Shown: positions 50,871 through 61,538, numbered from the stretch's first letter. The stretch is 64,000 nucleotides of DNA from Kalaharituber pfeilii (GCA_015179045.1 WHUZ01000027.1:186001-250000); one strand, 5' to 3'. Notes: generated by a model not told the origin, from the letters alone. Numbers and translations are program-made.

Positions 50871-50912
<42 letters not shown>

Positions 50913-50955
50913 CAGTGATCGCGTGCCGCCCTGTGGGCTATGGCGATGATCGACC
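50862..50955 (-). mobile_element. Micro-retroposon, type B copy with 8 bp target-site duplication
   Basis: GATCGACC at 50862-50869 and 50948-50955. The T run is about 37 long, followed by ATCAGTGATCGCGTGCCGCC and CTGTGGGCTATGGC. Confidence 0.8.
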
Positions 50956-51313
50956 AAATGCCTGCTCTTGAGCTGACAACCATACCGACAACGGGGAGCG
51001 GAATTATGGTGCACGGTTCTGAAAGTAGTTCTCTGCCAATGATTGAAAAATTTTAGAGTTGTTCATTAAACCATTTAGCACGTAATGGAGTGATAAAGAT
51101 GGATTACGGAACTTTATTCTTCTTCTATAACTTTTTTTTAGAATAAAAAAAAAGAAAAAGAAAACGGACAAGAGAAAATATGCCTTAAGCTGCGTATAAG
51201 TGATCATGTAACAACTAGCAAGCCAGTGTATACTCGAAGTTTGTTCTTTTTTTCGTCGATGGTTCCTTGGATGGGGAAGTCGCAATAGCGTAAGAAATCT
51301 GCCCACGTCTGGT

Positions 51314-51730
51314 TCAGTTTAGTAAAGTCAGCATAGTCTGCTCATCAGAAAACTCAAAGTACATATTCTCTTTACCATCTAAGAGGGTGATAGCTCGGGG
51401 TGTGGGAGGGAGGTTTGGGATGATATTGTTATCTAAAATTCGGAATGTCTCCAGTCGAGCAAAGGGGTCAGCCACTCTTAAATTCATGTGCCAAGCGAAA
51501 TTGTTTTGTTCACTTGGTCAAGCATCAGTAAAACGTCCACATTGCCTCAAGAAACGAAATATATACGTTCGAAGGAAGAGATTAGTAACAGTGTCTATGA
51601 TATTACCCATTCTCGCGTCGAGAGCACACATTCTGGTGTCAATATTATCGAGTCTCTCAATGACATTCTCCATTGCGGTCATAAGGTTGAGCGTTGGAAT
51701 ATTCGGAGTTTTGGAAAGCTCGGCCCCCAT
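51314..51730 (-). pseudogene. Unknown short gene with one in-frame stop
   Basis: The frame opens MGAELSKTPNIPTLNLMTAM, passes a heptad-like helix (MENVIERLDNIDTRMCALDA), reaches TGA at 51518-51520, and then continues in the same frame with NNFAWHMNLRVADPFARLET, PNLPPTPRAITLLDGKENMY and a stop at 51314-51316. A helix followed by a segment about I-P-x-x-P-P-T recalls the fungal Mug135-like repeat family; that link is a guess. The stop could be removed by an intron I could not define. Confidence 0.4.
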
Positions 51731-51802
51731 AAGCCTATTAAGCCCTAAACCTTGCTGTAGATGCTTGAATTAGGTAGTTCAGCTTCAGCCATTCTTGTAA
51801 AG

Positions 51803-51985
51803 AGGAGTGGTGGAGAAAGAACTGTGATGGTGTTCGAGGGCAGTGTACAGGAGACGGTTCAGGATAGATGGCAGTATAGAACAGACAGTCCAAGATATAC
51901 TATAGTATTACACAAGAGACAGTCAAGTATAGGCGTAGAGGAGTAGTGGAGAAAGAACTGTGATGGCGTTCAGAGAGCAGTGTAC
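51803..51985. repeat. Direct repeat of about 46 bp (51803-51848 and 51938-51985)
   Basis: Both copies share GTGGAGAAAGAACTGTGATG and then AGCAGTGTAC-like ends at about 85% identity. They lie just upstream of the broken minus-strand gene ending at 51314. Confidence 0.5.
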
Positions 51986-51990
51986 TGGAT

Positions 51991-52069
51991 CGTGAAGCAT
52001 CTTTTTTTTTTTTTATATATATCACATGACCCCGCTTGCAGCTGTTCGCCATGGCAGGGCAACGTGAAG
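51991..52069 (-). mobile_element. Micro-retroposon, type A copy with 7 bp target-site duplication
   Basis: CGTGAAG at 51991-51997 and 52063-52069. A T run of 13 and TATATATC lead into ACATGACCCCGCTTGCAGCT and GTTCGCCATGGCAGGG. Confidence 0.7.
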
Positions 52070-52203
52070 GAGTCCGATGTTGATGACCTGGTAATATACG
52101 GTTGGAGGATCGGTGCAACCAGACTAGGGAAACGGCTCTTATGCTAAGAATTAATCCCCCTCGAAAAAGTCATAGCCAGCCTTCCTATCTAAGTAATATA
52201 ATA

Positions 52204-52258
52204 AGATTTTTTTTTTATATCACTACTCATATGCCGCTCTGTAGGGTATGACGAGATT
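52204..52258 (-). mobile_element. Micro-retroposon, type B copy
   Basis: A T run followed by ATATCACTACTCATATGCCG and CTCTGTAGGGTATGACG. AGATT occurs on both sides, too short to be sure of a duplication. Confidence 0.55.
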
Positions 52259-52359
52259 AATTACAGAGGAAATAAATAGAGAAGCTAACATGTACAAAGA
52301 TATTGCGCACAGCAAGGTATTGCGCATTTTCTGGATGTCACAACAAAAAATTCCTGTCA

Positions 52360-52610
52360 GTTTAAATAGCCCTCAAATAGGCTCGAAATTAAAGCCAGAT
52401 CACGGCAGAAGATAGTGAATTATCCTCTGCATATTCATTAGGTCAAGTTTTAGCAGAGAGTAGTGACCTATTTGGTAGACACCAAAGCCAATGCTGGACA
52501 CACTCTGAGCACTAGCTGCCACGTGCCAATGATCCTACCTGAGATCTTATTCATCTTGATGTATACTCTATTACCTATGCTGAAGAAGTATAGAATCATA
52601 CAGTTCCTGC
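52360..52610. repeat. Dispersed repeat, copy 2 of 2, highly diverged
   Basis: Resembles 44250-44500, best over the first 70 bp. Type unknown. Confidence 0.4.
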
Positions 52611-52997
52611 TAAACTTCTAGATGTCTCGCCGGTATGCTACTTTAGGATGTACTTAGCGGCTAGTTCAACAACGGAGTTTCCATATTTGATAGAAGTACC
52701 TTGTGGCTGGTGCAGAAGACCAGGCCTGGAGCATACTAGTATGTGCCTAGAGTTCATATCAATCAGATCCATTAGGTGAAGGTGCGAACGACTGGTAGTT
52801 GGGGGCACGACCCTTACCGCGCTTCAATAAATAGGCGCCATATAAAAACAGCCAGTTTTTCCGTAGTTGCACATGTTATCAGTTGTTCACAATGCAAGCG
52901 TCCCTAGCTTCTGAAACCGGTGGCTGATATACTACCTATAAGCATTGCAACACTTGAACTGCTGATTGGGGGGCCCATAATATATAGACACTTCATA

Positions 52998-53077
52998 GCC
53001 TGAGTACTACCCTGCCATGGCCACGTGCTACAAGCGGGTTTATGTGATTTAAAAAAAAAAAAAATTGCCTGAGTACT
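52998..53077 (+). mobile_element. Micro-retroposon, type A copy with perfect 11 bp target-site duplication
   Basis: GCCTGAGTACT at 52998-53008 and 53067-53077. The unit ACCCTGCCATGGCCACGTGC then CAAGCGGGTTTATGTGATTT has 14 A behind it. The middle has diverged from other A copies. Confidence 0.85.
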
Positions 53078-53973
53078 GGAGCGGCTAAGCACCTTGCTCA
53101 ATATCTTTAGAGACCATGAATGCTCTCTTACTTTTGGATCTTCATTACATTCATTTTTTGTGTTTATTTTCATCGGTCTCTTGCAATACCGGGCGTTTAG
53201 TGCCATTTGCGATTTACTTCAATTGTACAGTGGAGCTTAGCTGTGGGGGGAAGGGTTGGGGTTTAAGTGTGATTTCTGGATCGTGATTTGTATGGACTTC
53301 TGTCGTTGGATATCCTGAGCTAGAGAACAATACTTCAGTGGACCCATGCTTGCTAGGGTATGTCAGTAATGTCGGTACCTGGGGAGCACGGTGGAGTAAG
53401 GTTAGTGTGGATGCAACCCTTTGCCGGTTAATCATGCACCGATACAATGTATGCAGTGATTTACAGCCAAGGGGGTTGGGCGGCTACTGCTGTCTTATGG
53501 AAATTTAAATCAAGACATAGACAGGCAAGTGAGGATTATTCTCGTTGGGCGAGCATGCTATTTTGCAGAGGTCGGATTAGGTCAAGGAAGGATGTGGGAT
53601 GTAACTCCACACTACATACAAGTACTACGGTGGCTGCATGCAAGATTCCCGGCATCGGGCCACTAGGTCGTTAATGTTGCTGAGGGTAAATATCTTACCA
53701 TTATCACTACTAGTATCTCCATACTTAGCCTCTGGTGTAAGAATCTTCAGTGATGACCGGTAAGTACAAGTAGAGAACTGGCAGAACAGATACGCAAGAG
53801 TGAAGAAAAAACAATAAAAGATACGTATCGTTTCACTTGTAAACAAACCATGCAAGATCAGGCTCATACAATAAACATAGACGACAAGAATATTATATCA
53901 GGAAGGTTCAACAATCCAAGCCTCTGTAGGCACACTAAGAGGTACATCAGCCTTAGCCCCAAGCTGGTGGTGC

Positions 53974-53989
53974 GGGGGGGGGGGGGGGG
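53974..53989 (+). repeat. G homopolymer, 16 nt
   Basis: Pure G run in otherwise ordinary sequence. With 32587-32611 it is one of two long G runs in the window. Confidence 0.8.
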
Positions 53990-54890
53990 ATACGGCAAAG
54001 CACATCTGGGGCGAATGCAGAACCTGGAGGAGGGCGGGAGGGACCCTCTGGAGGGGATGCTGGCGTGGACGGCGCCATGGGTGGGAAATATGGTTGCGGA
54101 CGGCTTTAATCAATACTTCATTTGCTTACTAATACAGCCCTTTTCTTTTCTTTTTTTTTTTTTCGTTCTTTAATCCCCCTTCCTTCTTGGTATGAGACTA
54201 CTTCCTTCTACTAGCTAGTAAAATACGGAACACCATCCTCGCCCTCTACTGTGCAGCATACCATGCCTCTTCACTTCGCTCCCTTGCCTCCTACTATACA
54301 TTTCGTTGAACGATTTTGGTGTGCAGCAAAATATTATGCGCATGAGAACTATCAATATAACTTTGAAGATTTACGTGTACCTGCTGCTTTACATTCTATA
54401 AGTACTGCTTGCTATTATGAGCACTATATACGACTTCTTAATGCATACTCCAATGGATATACCTATGCAACTAAACAATTTCAGAAATATGTATATAAAA
54501 GTTATTAGCAAGTGGTGAATAAAGAACTACATATACTTTAGACTTGACTTTTAAGAAATTTTTTCTTGCTTACTAAGACATAGTCTTACCTAATTTGTAC
54601 TAGTCGAATGTAACTCAGATCCACCAAAATTTGCTCTTCTTTAACTTTCAATAACTGTTTTACAAAAATTTGCAAAATTAAAAACACAACATAGATTGGT
54701 TCTTTGCTCAATTCTGTTCATATCTATATGCAGTCTGACATTTTTACGACTTTTGTTGTGTTCTTATCGAGTTTTGATATTTAGGATCATAATGTGTTGA
54801 GATAAAGGCGTCCGCAACCATATTCACTTGCTTGTTGGTTCAGGGTATTAATTTGGTTACATTATGTTATCTTTTATCTTTAACCTTAAT

Positions 54891-54943
54891 CCCGCCATAG
54901 CCTACATGGCGGCATGCTTTTTTAAAATAAAGAAAAAAAAAAA
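54891..54943 (+). mobile_element. Micro-retroposon, type B copy, decayed tail
   Basis: CCCGCCATAGCCTACATGGC and GGCATGC, then a degenerate T/A-rich tail. No clear duplication. Confidence 0.45.
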
Positions 54944-55278
54944 TCAGCCCCAAGCCATAACGCCACAATAAATATCTGTGAAGATAAACGATAAGCACAG
55001 TGATAACAGTAACCAATAAGAAACAAGTCCGTATGGGTGGCAACCGGCTTGCCGCCCCCCCAGTGGCGGATAACAGCTCAGATGTACGTACGCCTATTTT
55101 CCAACAAAGAGCTTGTATACTGTAATAAATAATATGATAGTTGGGGTGATTGAATAGAAAACCAGGATATTGCCACCAGACATATTTGTTACTTATGACG
55201 TTGTCACGAGCTTGAGTTTGCCATACATGCAATCATACTTAGCTAAACAAAGACATGTATGCAACTGAAGTCAGCCCT

Positions 55279-55366
55279 AGAGCAACAATGTTTTTTTTTT
55301 TTTTTTTTTTAATTTCACGTGACCCCGCTTGCGGCTGTTCACCATGGCAGGGCAGAGCAACAATGT
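55279..55366 (-). mobile_element. Micro-retroposon, type A copy with perfect 13 bp target-site duplication
   Basis: AGAGCAACAATGT at 55279-55291 and 55354-55366. A T run of about 20 leads into AATTTCACGTGACCCCGCTT and GCGGCTGTTCACCATGGCAG. Confidence 0.88.
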
Positions 55367-55606
55367 GATGACAACTAAACATGACGACAATTCAGCCTAT
55401 ATCTTGCACCATCTTGTGTATTTTGCACCATCGCAATATGTACGAGGGAATGTTGAGTGCTGCGAGTACGGAGTGCGAGAAGTGCGAGAACGATTGATTG
55501 AATGATTAAGTACACAACAGAATTGTTATATCCACCTATTTCAAAAACAAAGAAAAACAAAAAATCCAACAACCGAAGCAAAGAACCCATTCTTCCCACG
55601 AGATAA

Positions 55607-57001
55607 CTAGTCAACCATGCTAGTCGCTAGTTGCTTCGATTCATCAAACACGACATTAGTCGCATTGAATACCCTTTTACTTACTGGATCCCATACTCGC
55701 CACCACTTAGTGTTATTGTGGTTGTATCCAATGAATATACAACGTTTGGATTTGAACTGTTGTTTACCACCTCGTTTCCGCTTCGATTCTGGTATAGATG
55801 CATAGGCCGTGCAACCAAATACTCGTAGGTGTTGTAGGTCTGGTTTCTGGGCATACCATGCTTCGTACGGTGTTTGCATTTCCAGTGCTCTTGTAGGACT
55901 TCGATTCAGAATATAGACTGCGGTGGCCGCTGCCTCCGCCCAGAATTCGCTCTCTAGCTTTGCCCCACACAGCATACATCGAACCATTTCCTCAATTGTA
56001 CGGATTTTGCGTGAACTGACACCCCTCTGATGGTCGATGAATGACGCAGAGGGTTCAAATATGATTCCGCTTTGTTGTAGGATGTTCGTGAAGCTTTTAT
56101 CGTCATAATCTCCAATTCCATTATCACACCGGAATCTCTTAATCTTCCTCCCATGCTGGTTCTCTACCATCGTCGTGAATTGCTGAAATGCATCACACAT
56201 CTCCCTGCCAGCCTTCGACTTTAATGTATATAACCAGCACATACGGGTCAAATCATCAATATATATGATGAAGTAACGAGATCCACCAAGGGACATGGGA
56301 AAAGGACCGGCGAAAGCTGAGTGAACAATTTCCAGCGGTTCCGTAGCACGAGTGGAGGGAGTTCGATTGATATTAACCTGCTGCTTGCCTTGAAGACATG
56401 GGCCACATGCAGGTTTGTTGGCCGTGTCCACACAGGCAGCTAACACTGATATGCCTGTTGCTTGGCCATTAGCTAAGGTTTCAACTGAGGTGGTGTTGAG
56501 GTGCCCGAGCCTCCGATGCCATAGATCGAGTGTACCGGCTATAGCGGTATAGGTCTTGCTAGACTTCAAGAAACTGGCTTCCGATTTCGAGAGATAGGTG
56601 AGATGCAATCGATATAGGCTGTCCTGGCTATTGGACTCGAGAAGCAGCGTCCCATCTGAAGCCAGGATAGAGCACTTTCCACCACCGAACCTGACCCTGC
56701 AGCCAGCTTGGTCAGCTTTAGCTACAGAGAGGTAGTTACAGCCAAGTTTTGGGACGTAAAGGACATCAGAAAGGGCAATAATGGAACCCCCATGGCCTCT
56801 AGCATAGACAGTTCCAATAGCCGTGGCCAATAAAATGCGACCGTCCGCTAAAGGAACCAGACGAGGCTTGGATAAGGTTCGAACTGAGTGAAAGGCTGAG
56901 AGGGTACAGGCAATGTGGTCAGTGGCCCTTGATGCGATGCACCACAGCTTTCGAGAAAGTTGAGCCTGCGGGTGTGAACCGTGTGATGTTCGAGCAGCCA
57001 T
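55607..57001 (-). CDS. Copia-type gag-pre-integrase/integrase ORF with missing catalytic residues
   Basis: Uninterrupted frame of 464 residues from a Ty1/copia polyprotein. Residues 20-30 (WCIASRATDHI) sit at the protease active site, where the usual Asp is Ala23. Residues 158-202 are the integrase zinc module with His162, His167, Cys199 and Cys202 intact. Then comes the core: HSAFAGPFPMSLGGSRYF has Ala229 at the first catalytic Asp, CDNG keeps Asp293, and QRGVSSRKIRT has Ser330 at the catalytic Glu. The end, NATNVVFDESKQLATSMVD, stops before reverse transcriptase and RNase H, which are absent. The frame is open a little upstream of the ATG. No LTRs were recognised. It is either a decayed fragment that happens to be open or an inactive, possibly co-opted protein. 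Confidence 0.85.
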   Translation of the reverse strand: MAARTSHGSHPQAQLSRKLWCIASRATDHIACTLSAFHSVRTLSKPRLVPLADGRILLATAIGTVYARGHGGSIIALSDVLYVPKLGCNYLSVAKADQAGCRVRFGGGKCSILASDGTLLLESNSQDSLYRLHLTYLSKSEASFLKSSKTYTAIAGTLDLWHRRLGHLNTTSVETLANGQATGISVLAACVDTANKPACGPCLQGKQQVNINRTPSTRATEPLEIVHSAFAGPFPMSLGGSRYFIIYIDDLTRMCWLYTLKSKAGREMCDAFQQFTTMVENQHGRKIKRFRCDNGIGDYDDKSFTNILQQSGIIFEPSASFIDHQRGVSSRKIRTIEEMVRCMLCGAKLESEFWAEAAATAVYILNRSPTRALEMQTPYEAWYAQKPDLQHLRVFGCTAYASIPESKRKRGGKQQFKSKRCIFIGYNHNNTKWWRVWDPVSKRVFNATNVVFDESKQLATSMVD

Positions 57002-58569
57002 GGCTTCGCGGCTATGGGCGGCTGTATCACCCTCTGTCTTGTGAGGCTGTAGCGTGAGATCTTAATTTGCTCTGAACCGGTAGAAATAATTTGAGGATTG
57101 ATCTGATCGGACAGGAAATGTAGCAGATTATATAAATAGTTCGGCTACGCTGGAGGGCAGCAAAGCAGCGTTCAATGATTAAAGCACATCATCTAGCGTT
57201 GAAAATAGGCGTGTAGCGGTATGGCATGTGTCATGGCGTGCGCCCTATTGCACCTGAGTTGGCCGCAAAGCGTTCCGACCCGTACGCCACTGGATACCAT
57301 TGGCCAATATTGCATTGACCTATTCGATCTTGCCGAATGTTTCAAACCGCTTGATGGTTCAACATGGCAGGGACCCGAACCATTCAACGGTTGCAATGGT
57401 TGATTTGGAGCTTGAGCTGTGATTATGATGTACTTTCTTCTCGAATTCTGTTGCATGAATAGGGCCGTTTTTTGGACGCTAGATTAGAGTCTGAGCACGA
57501 GAACAGGCTTTCATAAGAATGAAGCAACTTTATTCCACCGCATTAGCTCTGCCGAACGATACCTCAATAAGGGTGTTCAAAATAACAGATTCTTAATGGC
57601 TATTGAACGTAATATTTTCATGTTAAAGTGTAGAATTTTGAACAGTCTTCTTCGGCAACTTGCCAGCCATCTGGCTCTTGGCACAAGTTGACCCCTCGCT
57701 TGTTCAAAAGTATTCGGACACCAGATGTTGCATACATACGAGCCATGCGCTTTGGGAGTAGCACTATATGCAACATTCATTCCCATGAAAGCAGAGAATT
57801 TGAATCAAGGTATGCATTGAATTAGGCGTACGTACACCCGAGTTGCCATCCGCTGTGAAAGAAAGCGCGCCTACTACTACTACCGTGCTGACGCTGGGCT
57901 CAGACGCCGCAGGTCACGAGGGGCATATGGTGATATAGGCAATGCTGGGTCACATACACACGGTGAGGTAAGCCAGCAGCGTGGAGATGCTTAGAAATGG
58001 TGATGTTGCACAAACTGGTATAAGAAGTTCTTTCTACCTTCTTCATCTTTCATCTTCATCTTCATCTTTCAGCCTTCCTATTCACTGTTTACTCATCTGT
58101 TCATACTCGTTTTCCATTACCTTCAACCTTTCTACAGTTATGTCTTTCTGATATTGGTTTCCGCACTTGCTATACAGTCAAACAACTCTCGCTTATGCTC
58201 AGTAATCTTCTCCATTCAACTACCTGATACTGCCTTCACTTCCTCCCTGGCCCAGTGGCCTCCCAGCAGAGGACCCAGTGCGTAGAGTAGTGGAATTAAG
58301 TGCAGCGCGCCTCACGCCCATACCGCCACTGTGTGGCTTGTTGCATTCTTTTCTATTGGTGCTGTTATGATACTTTTCTTACCTCCACATAAGTTTTTAT
58401 GGCTTGAAGGCAAACCTGCACGATGGTAGTCTGGTTCGAGACTGCTGCACTATCTTTGATTTCCGCTTATTTAAAACTTCATTATTTATACTAGTACACT
58501 ACCTTCGACATTTCAGATTCTTGTTGCCTTATCATTATTCATGTATATAAAGTCAGAGTCTCTTGCAAC
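57002..58569. other. Intergenic region beside the Copia fragment
   Basis: No gene recognised. A flanking LTR was looked for and not found. Confidence 0.4.
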
Positions 58570-58647
58570 TCTACATTCAGCCCTGCCATGGCGAACAGCT
58601 GCACGCGGGGTCACGTGACAAAAAAAAAAAAAAAAAATCTATATTCA
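58570..58647 (+). mobile_element. Micro-retroposon, type A copy with 10 bp target-site duplication (one mismatch)
   Basis: TCTACATTCA at 58570-58579 and TCTATATTCA at 58638-58647. The unit CCCTGCCATGGCGAACAGCT then GCACGCGGGGTCACGTGAC has an A tail of about 18. This is the cleanest A unit in the window. Confidence 0.82.
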
Positions 58648-58810
58648 ATATGCGAAATTAGGTTGATACATAATTAACAACTTTCCTTCAGTATGTAAGT
58701 ATACGTCCAAACGCTTAAAAACACTGCTGATGGCGAATTGAAGGTCCTCATGTCCACCATTACAGTCTTGTATTCTCTCTAACTTTCTTGGCCATCATTT
58801 TCAACTCAAT

Positions 58811-59523
58811 GGGTGCCTTCCCCTAAGGGTTTATGTGAAATTCAAACCGCGGCTTTGAAATAAAACCGGGGTCCGTATCCCTGTTTTATTGTTTGGTAGA
58901 GTGTTTGAAACAATTTTTTGAAAGAGGGGTACCCCCCCCTCTTTCAAAATACTCACTTGAATAAACAATAAACAATAAACTACAAAAGCAGTTAGTTAGA
59001 GTACACTACTGCTGAAGTAGCATAGTTTATAATAACTATACCATATAGAGGATATTTAGATTCACATTTGCATCATTTGCACTAGTCTTGCTTGCATATG
59101 TAATATCCAGTAATGCATTCTTATCCTCCAGCGGAAAATTTTTACTGAGAGTTCAGCCTCCTTCTCTTTCGCTTTTTAGATACATTGGTACTTGACTGCT
59201 GTTTCTTAAGACCTAGTCCTCTCTCTTGGAGCTTGAGAGCTCATGCTGTCTTTTGTAGCGGATTGACAGCTTGTTCACTGGCTTACTTACTAGTAAAATA
59301 TGTGTTCGGACATAGGGCATAATGTGCATTAGTACCCCTGTCCGAATACATATTTTATTGGCTAGTATAATTTCTGCATTTAAGGTGTAAATATCTGCAT
59401 AACAAAAAGTTTTCTAGATTTATTATTTTCAAGTGCTTAGAGAAACTACCCCCTGCTTGCGGTGGAAATGTACCCTGATAAAATTTGGTTTGAATTTCAC
59501 ATAATCCTTAGGGGACGGCACCC
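58811..59523. mobile_element. DNA element with 37 bp terminal inverted repeats
   Basis: The left end GGGTGCCTTCCCCTAAGGGT plus TTATGTGAAATTCAAACC is matched by the complement of GGTTTGAATTTCACATAATC plus CTTAGGGGACGGCACCC at 59487-59523, with few mismatches. The element is 713 bp with no transposase. The flank AAT appears on both sides. It contains three internal palindromes, listed as a finding. Confidence 0.8.
59288..59367. repeat. Palindromic insert, 80 bp, inside the 37 bp-TIR element
   Basis: TACTAGTAAAATATGTGTTC GGACA on the left pairs with TGTCCGAATACATATTTTAT TGGCTAGTA on the right. It looks like a tiny nested MITE. Confidence 0.6.
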
Positions 59524-59530
59524 AATCCCC

Positions 59531-59560
59531 CGAAACTTTAGGGTGGCATGCGAGTAATGA

Positions 59561-59596
<36 letters not shown>
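59531..59596 (+). mobile_element. Micro-retroposon, type B copy
   Basis: CGAAACTTTAGGGTGGCATG then CGAGTAATGATATATATT and an A run of about 28. No clear duplication; the left flank is the end of the adjacent TIR element. Confidence 0.6.
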
Positions 59597-59599
<3 letters not shown>

Positions 59600-59894
59600 T
59601 GATAACCTATCCCTCTAGCAGGAGCCGCATGACCATTCCTCAGTACATAATAGACAGTACATACCGCACCACCTCCAAAAGTGCAGTGTCCGTATACTTT
59701 TGAACCAGCGAGTATCCGTCCATCTTTATCTCTATTCTCGTATCATACCCACTTTATTGTGATTGTCAACCAAATTTCAACACGGGGGGTTCAGAGTTCA
59801 GTCACATTCATCTGATTTATATTTCCATGAGGGATACAGAGCTTCTTGATAAAATCTACTTTGAATACCCTTAATGGGGCGCATGGCCAATTAA

Positions 59895-60438
59895 TAGAGG
59901 GATTATGCTTGCACCAGGGATGGTTTGCAGAGATAATCAAGGACGGCTGCGCCACACGCTAGAGAATCCTATGGTCTGGATTTCCAGGGCTGGATCCCTG
60001 GAAACCACCGCTTTTTGTGCCCCATCTATCTTCACCAGTGTTTACTCAATTTTCATTCTGAGAGTTGAGATCGATTCAGTGAACTGATTCACATAGTAAA
60101 CCAAAAATCAGGGAGTGCCTGACGATGTTGAATTGTGATACATGTAGTTCAAAGGTGCTCCATTTTCATGGGAGCAAATGCCAACACTACGGCCTATACT
60201 GCCTACACCAAGTTACCAGTCCTGTAGTAGTAGTCATAGCACACCCGCAGTTATGATCTAGTAAGCTTTGGATTGAGTTGCCAGATTAGTAGGTTGGAGG
60301 CTGGGCACGAAGCGGAGAAAAGCTGGAGTATCCCTGATACAGCAAAAACTCAATTGCAATTCTTGCTATTCCCAGGGTTGTGCCACATGTTAAGGGCTTT
60401 ATCCCTGATAAATCCCTGGTACCAGCAAAATCCCTCTA
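59895..60438. mobile_element. DNA element with about 28 bp terminal inverted repeats (hAT-like ends)
   Basis: The left end TAGAGGGATTATGCTTGCAC CAGGGAT pairs with the complement of ATCCCTGGTACCAGCAAAAT CCCTCTA at the right. 544 bp, no transposase. The TAGAGGG ends resemble hAT elements, but an 8 bp duplication is not visible. Confidence 0.65.
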
Positions 60439-60493
60439 ATTCATAAATATGATATACAAGGCTAGTGGTATTTTTGTCTCTTTGGTACTTAAC

Positions 60494-60525
60494 CTCGCCA
60501 TAGCCCGTAGGGCGGCATACATGCA
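60494..60525 (+). mobile_element. Micro-retroposon, type B unit without tail
   Basis: CTCGCCATAGCCCGTAGGGC then GGCATACATGCA. No tail or duplication. Confidence 0.45.
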
Positions 60526-61235
60526 TAGCTCAGCAGTTAAGGTAGCCCTTGGGGAAGAGGGTTGTCTACAATCGTTTCAAAAGATGACTGAATGCTCCGG
60601 TCATGAGACTAGCTCCGGTCCCATATGAAGAAATTCTAGTGAAACTAGCGCAACCTGTTTTCATTTTTGCTTCCTTTTTTTTTAATGGTCAGCCAACGGG
60701 GTTTTATAAGCTGTGCCCTTCGGCATGATATGATGAGGATGGCAAGTCTTTGGGCAGATGTGACTGCCCTTCATCGATACACGTCTGGACCTTTGAATCT
60801 GATTAATCTATTTATGAGTTTGGCTTGCTATGGTTCTCCCTTTTTTTCCTTCCCTCGCGAGAAATTCGAGTACGTATTTGCCCCATATGATTGCTGTAAG
60901 AAACAACGAGCCCAGGCACTCAACTTCCTCTGCACTAATACCTAGACCAAGTAAGTATCTGCTCTCATGTCCCTGCTTCTACTAACCCAATCCACTTTCA
61001 ACTGCCTGTGCATCACTCCTTCATCTCAATATCACCGTTAGCAACACTGGCTGCGTCCACAAGTCTGGGAAGCATGCCTTAATAGAGTGTTGATTGAATC
61101 ATACATTCAGTTTGCAGATAGCATTGTAAATTATTAATGTTTTCAACAGGTATTAAGGCTCTGTAATTGAGCAACACATTCTTGTGCAAGTTCCTCGCCT
61201 ACTAGTGGACAGAAGGTTTCTTTGCCGAGGCCGTT

Positions 61236-61285
61236 GAAATGAATTCCAATATCGCAACAGCCCTCAGGGTGGCATGGGATTAATG

Positions 61286-61333
<48 letters not shown>

Positions 61334-61342
61334 AATGAATTC
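61236..61342 (+). mobile_element. Micro-retroposon, type B copy with perfect 11 bp target-site duplication
   Basis: GAAATGAATTC at 61236-61246 and 61332-61342. The unit is 61247-61290 (44 nt, ATCGCAACAGCCCTCAGGGT then GGCATGGGATTAATGATATT), with 41 A behind it. Confidence 0.88.
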
Positions 61343-61459
61343 GAAGGATGTTTCCTTTCACCGCTTAATTGTGAGACTGTGTTGGTAGCGACAGTTGTGC
61401 GCCAACGTCCATCAGTACGACTAAAAGAGGATGCTGCAGCTCCTGGAAGATCGCGAGGC

Positions 61460-61538
61460 CGCCTTGGTCCTTTTTTTTTTTTTTTTTAATTTCACATAAC
61501 CCCGTGTGCAGCTGTTCGCCATGGCAGGGCGCCTTGGT
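61460..61538 (-). mobile_element. Micro-retroposon, type A copy with perfect 9 bp target-site duplication
   Basis: CGCCTTGGT at 61460-61468 and 61530-61538. A T run of 17 leads into AATTTCACATAACCCCGTGT and GCAGCTGTTCGCCATGGCAG. Confidence 0.85.

Noticed and set aside
58811..59523. LTR pair of a retrotransposon
   Set aside because: The 37 bp ends are inverted, not direct, and no TG...CA termini or primer-binding site is present.
42251..61538. Classical tRNA-derived SINE with A and B boxes
   Set aside because: TAGCCCACAGGG in type B resembles an A box and GGGGTTACGTGA in A' is faintly like a B box, but spacing is too short and the matches are weak, so a pol III promoter is not claimed.
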